Assembly: GCF_901827205.1 (NCBI RefSeq)
Contig: NZ_LR594675.1
Coordinates: forward strand, 930,001 to 994,000
Source of the DNA: Variovorax sp. PBS-H4
GTDB taxonomy: Bacteria > Pseudomonadota > Gammaproteobacteria > Burkholderiales > Burkholderiaceae_C
Direction of reading: 5' to 3'
DNA: 64,000 bases
Position numbers and translations under genes: made by a program. Shown in pieces: positions 60,007 through 64,000 of the stretch. The first letter of the stretch is position 1; every line of letters begins with the position of its first letter. The notes beneath the pieces are model-generated. The model was not told the DNA's origin and searched no databases. It saw only the letters and a program-made list of their open reading frames with translations.

Positions 60007-61079
60007 GCGCTCGACCTGTGAGCAGGACGGCGCTCGTGATGGCCGGAGGCACCGGCGGCCACATCTTTCCCGGCCTGGCCGTCGCCGAGGCCCTGCGCGA
60101 CCGCGGCTGGCGCGTGCACTGGCTGGGCGTGCCCGGCAGCATGGAAGAAAAGCTGGTGCCTCCGCGCGGCTTCGCTTTCGAGCCGGTGCAGTTCGGCGGT
60201 GTGCGCGGCAAGGGCCCCGTCACCCTGGCCCTGCTGCCGATGCGCCTGCTGCGCGCCTTCTGGCAGAGCCTGGCGGTGGTGCGCCGCGTGCGGCCCGACG
60301 TCGTGCTGGGCCTGGGCGGCTACATCACTTTTCCCGGCGGCATGATGAGCGTGCTGCTCAACAAGCCGCTCGTGCTGCACGAGCAGAACTCGGTGGCCGG
60401 GCTCGCCAACAAGATCCTGGCCGGCGTGGCCGACCGCGTCTTCACTGCCTTCCCGAACGTGATGAAGAAGGCGCAATGGATCGGCAATCCGCTGCGCGCA
60501 GCCTTTCTGTCGCAGCCCGAGCCGGCCACGCGCTTCGCGGGCCGCAGCGGCCCGCTCAGGCTGCTGGTGGTGGGTGGCAGCCTGGGCGCCAAGGCGCTCA
60601 ACGCCGTGGTGCCCAAGGCGCTGGCCCGCATCGCCCCCGAGCAGCGTCCGACCGTCACGCACCAGAGCGGCGCCAAGCAGATCGACGAGCTGCGCGCCAA
60701 CTACGCCGCTGCCGGCGTCGCGGGCGAGCTCACCCCCTTCATCGAAGACACCGCACGCGCCTACGCCGATGCCGATCTGATCGTCGCGCGCGCCGGGGCG
60801 AGCACCGTCACCGAGATCGCGGCCGTCGGCGCAGCTGCGCTGTTCGTGCCTTTCCCTTCCGCCGTGGACGACCACCAGACCACCAACGCCCGCTTCCTGG
60901 TCGACGCGGGCGGGGGCTGGCTCGTCCAACAGACCGAACTGACTCCCGAATTGCTGGCCGACCTGCTACAGAAGACCGGGCGCCCCGCGCTCATGGAACG
61001 CGCCATCAAGGCCAAGACGATGCAGAAGACCGAGGCCGTCGAGGTCATGGTGCGCGCTTGCGAGGAGTTGGCCAAATGA
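60003..61079 (+). CDS. murG: Lipid II synthase MurG (GlcNAc transferase)
   Basis: A 358-residue GT-B glycosyltransferase that adds GlcNAc to lipid I at the inner membrane face. The glycine-rich loop MAGGTGGHIFPGLA, GLGGYITFPGG, HEQNSVAGLANK, VVGGSLGAKALN, ARAGASTVTEIAAVG and FPSAVDDHQTTNA are all typical. It is coupled to ftsW upstream and murC downstream by 4-nt overlaps. Confidence 0.96.
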   Translation: MSARPVSRTALVMAGGTGGHIFPGLAVAEALRDRGWRVHWLGVPGSMEEKLVPPRGFAFEPVQFGGVRGKGPVTLALLPMRLLRAFWQSLAVVRRVRPDVVLGLGGYITFPGGMMSVLLNKPLVLHEQNSVAGLANKILAGVADRVFTAFPNVMKKAQWIGNPLRAAFLSQPEPATRFAGRSGPLRLLVVGGSLGAKALNAVVPKALARIAPEQRPTVTHQSGAKQIDELRANYAAAGVAGELTPFIEDTARAYADADLIVARAGASTVTEIAAVGAAALFVPFPSAVDDHQTTNARFLVDAGGGWLVQQTELTPELLADLLQKTGRPALMERAIKAKTMQKTEAVEVMVRACEELAK

Positions 61080-62548
61080 AGCACGCCATCCATCACATCC
61101 ACTTTGTAGGCGTGGGCGGCTCCGGCATGAGCGGCATCGCGGAGGTGCTGTTCAACCTGGGCTACAAGATCACGGGTTCGGACCTCGCCGACAGCGCCAC
61201 GCTCAAGCGGCTCGGGGGCCTGGGCATCGGCACCTTCGTGGGCCACGATGCGGCGAACATCGCGGGCGCCGACGCGGTGGTCACCTCCACCGCCGTGCAA
61301 GCCGGCAACCCCGAGGTGGTAGCGGCACGCGAGAAGCGAATCCCGGTGGTGCCGCGCGCGCTGATGCTGGCCGAGCTGATGCGCCTCAAGCAGGGCATTG
61401 CCATCGCCGGCACGCATGGCAAGACCACCACCACCAGCCTGGTGGCCAGCGTGCTCGCCGCCGCCGGTCTGGACCCGACCTTCGTCATCGGCGGCCGGCT
61501 CAACAGCGCCGGGGCCAATGCGCAGCTGGGCAGCGGCGACTACATCGTGGTGGAGGCCGACGAGTCGGACGCGTCCTTCCTCAACCTGCTTCCGGTCATG
61601 GCCGTGGTGACGAACATCGACGCCGACCACATGGAGACCTACGGTCACGACTTCGCGAAGCTGAAGAAGGCCTTTGTCGACTTCCTGCACCGCATGCCCT
61701 TCTACGGCGTGGCGATCCTGTGCACCGACGACGCGGCAGTGCGCGAGATCGTGACCGAGGTCTCCTGCCCGGTCACCAGCTACGGCTTCGGCGAAGAGGC
61801 TCAGGTGCGCGCCATCGACGTGCGCGCGGTGGGCCAGCAGATGCATTTCACCGCGCAGCGCCGCAACGGCGTCACGCTGCCCGACCTGGACATCGTGCTC
61901 AACCTGCCGGGCGAGCACAACGTGCGCAACGCGCTGGCTGTGATCGCGGTGGCGGTCGAGCTCGGCGTTCCGGACGAGGCGGTGCAGCGCGGCCTGGCCG
62001 ATTTCAAGGGCGTGGGCCGGCGGTTCCAGCGCTATGGGGATGTCAGCGTGCCCGGCATCCAGGGCCTGGGCAGCTTCACGCTGATCGACGACTACGGCCA
62101 TCATCCCGTCGAGATGGCGGCCACCATCGCCGCCGCGCGGGGCGCTTTCCCGGGCCGCCGCCTGGTGCTGGCCTTCCAGCCGCACCGCTACACCCGCACC
62201 CGCGACTGCTTCGAGGATTTCGTCAAGGTCATCGGTGCTGCCGATGCGGTGCTGCTGGGCGAGGTCTATGCCGCCGGCGAGCCGCCCATCGTGGCAGCCG
62301 ATGGCCGCTCGCTGGCGCGTGCCTTGCGCGTGGCGGGCAAGGTCGAGCCGGTGTTCGTCGACGACATCTCGGCCATGCCGCAAGCCATCCTGGACAACGC
62401 ACGCGACGGCGATGTCGTCATCTGCATGGGCGCAGGCTCCATCGGCGCCGTGCCCGCCAGGGTGGTCGAGCAGGGCGGCGCAGCGCCGTCTTCCATCACA
62501 TCCGAGCGCAGGCCCGAGCAGGACACGCGCGAAGGGAGGTCCCTGTGA
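61076..62548 (+). CDS. murC: UDP-MurNAc:L-alanine ligase
   Basis: A 490-residue Mur ligase that adds the first stem-peptide residue. The N-terminal domain (IHFVGVGGSGMSGIAEVL) is followed by the P-loop AGTHGKTTTT, VEADESDASF, TNIDADHMETYG, and the C-terminal DDYGHHPVE and QPHRYTRT. The length and order are usual for the dcw cluster. It overlaps murG and ddlB by 4 nt each. Confidence 0.96.
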   Translation: MKHAIHHIHFVGVGGSGMSGIAEVLFNLGYKITGSDLADSATLKRLGGLGIGTFVGHDAANIAGADAVVTSTAVQAGNPEVVAAREKRIPVVPRALMLAELMRLKQGIAIAGTHGKTTTTSLVASVLAAAGLDPTFVIGGRLNSAGANAQLGSGDYIVVEADESDASFLNLLPVMAVVTNIDADHMETYGHDFAKLKKAFVDFLHRMPFYGVAILCTDDAAVREIVTEVSCPVTSYGFGEEAQVRAIDVRAVGQQMHFTAQRRNGVTLPDLDIVLNLPGEHNVRNALAVIAVAVELGVPDEAVQRGLADFKGVGRRFQRYGDVSVPGIQGLGSFTLIDDYGHHPVEMAATIAAARGAFPGRRLVLAFQPHRYTRTRDCFEDFVKVIGAADAVLLGEVYAAGEPPIVAADGRSLARALRVAGKVEPVFVDDISAMPQAILDNARDGDVVICMGAGSIGAVPARVVEQGGAAPSSITSERRPEQDTREGRSL

Positions 62549-63516
62549 ACCCGCAAGACTTCGGCAAGGTCGCGGTGCTGTTCGGCGGCACTTCGGCGGA
62601 GCGTGAGATTTCCATCATGTCGGGCACCGGCGTGCTCGAGGCCCTGCGCGCGCGCGGCGTCGATGCGCACGCCTTCGATCCCGCCGCGCGCGAGCTGGTC
62701 GAACTCAAGCACGAGGCCTTCGCCCGCTGCTTCGTGGTGCTGCACGGCCGGCATGGCGAAGACGGCACGGTGCAAGGCGCCCTGGAGCTGCTGGGCATTC
62801 CCTACACCGGCTCCGGCGTCATGGCCTCGGCCGTGGCCATGGACAAGGTCATGACCAAGCGCATCTGGCAGGCCGACGGGCTGCCCACGCCCCGGTATGC
62901 GCGCCTGGCCTTCGACCAGCAAAGCCGCGAGCAGGTCTTGGCAATCCCCGGCGTGCTGGGCCTGCCGCTGATCGTGAAGCCGCCGCGCGAGGGCTCCTCC
63001 ATCGGCGTGACGAAGGTGCAGGGCCCGAATGATGTGGACAGGCAGATGCAGGACGCCGTCGCCCTGGCGGTGCGCTACGACTCCGACGTGCTGTGCGAAG
63101 AGTTCATCGAGGGCGAGGAGGTCACGTGTGCCGTGCTGGGCAGCGGCCTCGACGCGCAAGCGCTGCCAGTGGTGCGCATCGCCGCGCCCGAGGGCGCCTA
63201 CGACTACCAGAACAAGTACTTCACCGACGACGTCAAGTACCACTGCCCGAGCGGCCTGCCGGAGGCCGAGGAGCAGGAGATCCGCCGCATCTCGCTGGCT
63301 GCCTACCACCAGCTCGGCTGCCGGGGCTGGGGCCGCGCCGACCTGATGATCCGCGCCAGCGACCGCAAGCCCTTCCTGCTGGAGATGAACACGTCCCCGG
63401 GCATGACCAGCCATTCGCTGGTGCCGATGTCGGCACGCGCGGCGGGCATCTCGTACGAGGACCTGTGCCTGCGGGTGCTCGCCTCTGCCACGCTGGACTC
63501 GAAGGCGGAGGTCTGA
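62545..63516 (+). CDS. ddlB: D-alanine:D-alanine ligase
   Basis: A 323-residue ATP-grasp ligase that makes D-Ala-D-Ala for MurF. Conserved parts are VLFGGTSAEREISIMSG, HGRHGEDGTVQG, IPYTGSGVMASA, KPPREGSSIGV, EEFIEGEEVTCAVLG and EMNTSPGMTSHSLVP. The start is a GTG (62545) overlapping the murC stop, with GGGAGG 6 nt upstream. The ftsQ start shares one nucleotide with its stop. Confidence 0.96.
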   Translation: MNPQDFGKVAVLFGGTSAEREISIMSGTGVLEALRARGVDAHAFDPAARELVELKHEAFARCFVVLHGRHGEDGTVQGALELLGIPYTGSGVMASAVAMDKVMTKRIWQADGLPTPRYARLAFDQQSREQVLAIPGVLGLPLIVKPPREGSSIGVTKVQGPNDVDRQMQDAVALAVRYDSDVLCEEFIEGEEVTCAVLGSGLDAQALPVVRIAAPEGAYDYQNKYFTDDVKYHCPSGLPEAEEQEIRRISLAAYHQLGCRGWGRADLMIRASDRKPFLLEMNTSPGMTSHSLVPMSARAAGISYEDLCLRVLASATLDSKAEV

Positions 63517-64000
63517 TGGCCGACAGCATCCCCGTGCCCTTCGACGTCAAGCTCATGAACGTGACCGCGACCCTGGTGTACGCGTTGTTCGCGCTCGTGC
63601 TGCTGGCGGCGGGTGCGTGGTGGGTGCTGCGCCAGCCCTTCTTTCCCCTCGCCGCCATCAAGGTCGACGGCGATGTCACGCACAACAACGCGGTCACGCT
63701 GCGCGCCAATGTGACGCCGCAGCTGGCCGGCAACTTCTTCACCGTGGACCTGGCGAAGGCCCGCGCCGCCTTCGAGACCGTCCCCTGGGTGCGCAAGGCG
63801 GTGGTGAGGCGCGAGTTCCCCGACAAGCTGCGCGCGACGCTGACCGAGCATGTGCCGGTGGCGCACTGGGGCGACGAGGCGGATTCGCGCCTCATCAACG
63901 GCTTCGGCGAAGTCTTCGACGCCAATGTCGCCGAGGTCGACGACCAGCTCCCGCGCCTTGACGGTCCACCCGAGCAGGCCAGCCAGGTCCTGGGCATGTA
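63516..64000 (+). CDS. ftsQ: Cell division protein FtsQ (partial, runs off the window)
   Basis: The first about 161 residues of FtsQ. A short cytoplasmic tail, one membrane segment (about 18-40, TLVYALFALVLLAAGAWWVL), the POTRA domain (FFPLAAIKVDGDVTHNNAVTL, VPWVRKAVVRREFPDKLRATL) and the start of the beta domain (HWGDEADSRLINGFGEVFDA) are present. FtsQ links FtsB/FtsL to the divisome. The gene continues beyond base 64000. Confidence 0.93.
   Translation, partial: MADSIPVPFDVKLMNVTATLVYALFALVLLAAGAWWVLRQPFFPLAAIKVDGDVTHNNAVTLRANVTPQLAGNFFTVDLAKARAAFETVPWVRKAVVRREFPDKLRATLTEHVPVAHWGDEADSRLINGFGEVFDANVAEVDDQLPRLDGPPEQASQVLGM

Overview
The window looks like a high-GC chromosomal segment of a betaproteobacterium of the order Burkholderiales, most likely Comamonadaceae (Variovorax or a close relative). 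This rests on seven periplasmic Bug/TctC-type receptors without membrane partners, a terephthalate gene order like that of Comamonas, the dcw cluster layout, the rnpB sequence and dispersed repeats. It is inference; no 16S rRNA gene is present. I saw no tRNA gene, CRISPR array, prophage or complete insertion sequence.

Layout. 88-5090 (mostly minus): two Bug receptors, an amidohydrolase, a LysR regulator, a fumarylacetoacetase remnant and a small JAB-domain protein. 5247-7820: pyrC, a NYN-domain protein and a DUF3025 protein. 7792-13472: a complete tph-type terephthalate dioxygenase cluster, tphC-A2-A3-B-A1 on minus with a divergent IclR regulator. 13652-19195: htpX, a FAD-dependent oxidoreductase, RNase P RNA, an S4/pseudouridine-synthase-like protein and a Nudix-metallo-beta-lactamase fusion. 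19394-25032: a Bug receptor and a branched-chain 2-oxoacid dehydrogenase set (E1 alpha, E1 beta, E2), with a 0.9 kb repeat island between E1 alpha and E1 beta. 25095-30435: NfeD protease and stomatin pair, a CorA-type transporter, an amidohydrolase and a small histidine-kinase-like protein. 30561-38539: a catabolic module (three Bug receptors, an isocitrate-lyase-superfamily enzyme, an amidohydrolase, LysR, a flavin oxidoreductase, a DsbA-type isomerase). 38576-46842: dapF, DUF484, YdcF-like, xerC, an RlmI-like methyltransferase, a CobW GTPase, a DksA-family protein and a STAS protein. 46978-48863: hslVU. 49125-64000: the dcw cluster from mraZ to ftsQ, which runs off the end.

The most unusual signal is a dispersed repeat of about 58 bp, found at five loci (six copies). 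It always fills the space from the stop codon of one gene to the start codon of the next gene on the same strand. At four loci the repeat is itself a short open frame. It starts at or just after the upstream stop and ends in a TGA that overlaps the downstream start, which would form a translational relay between cistrons. At the fifth locus it reads in frame into tphA1. Two loci are inside the dcw cluster (ftsL-ftsI and murD-ftsW), where they form the only gaps longer than 25 nt from rsmH to ftsQ.

Other points of note: a MurD with a long acidic proline-rich insertion, MraZ boxes at exact 10-bp spacing, a sigma32-like promoter almost touching the hslV start codon, enzyme-family proteins with altered catalytic residues (JAB protein, S4 protein), a DksA-family protein lacking the zinc cysteines, and the fumarylacetoacetase relic.
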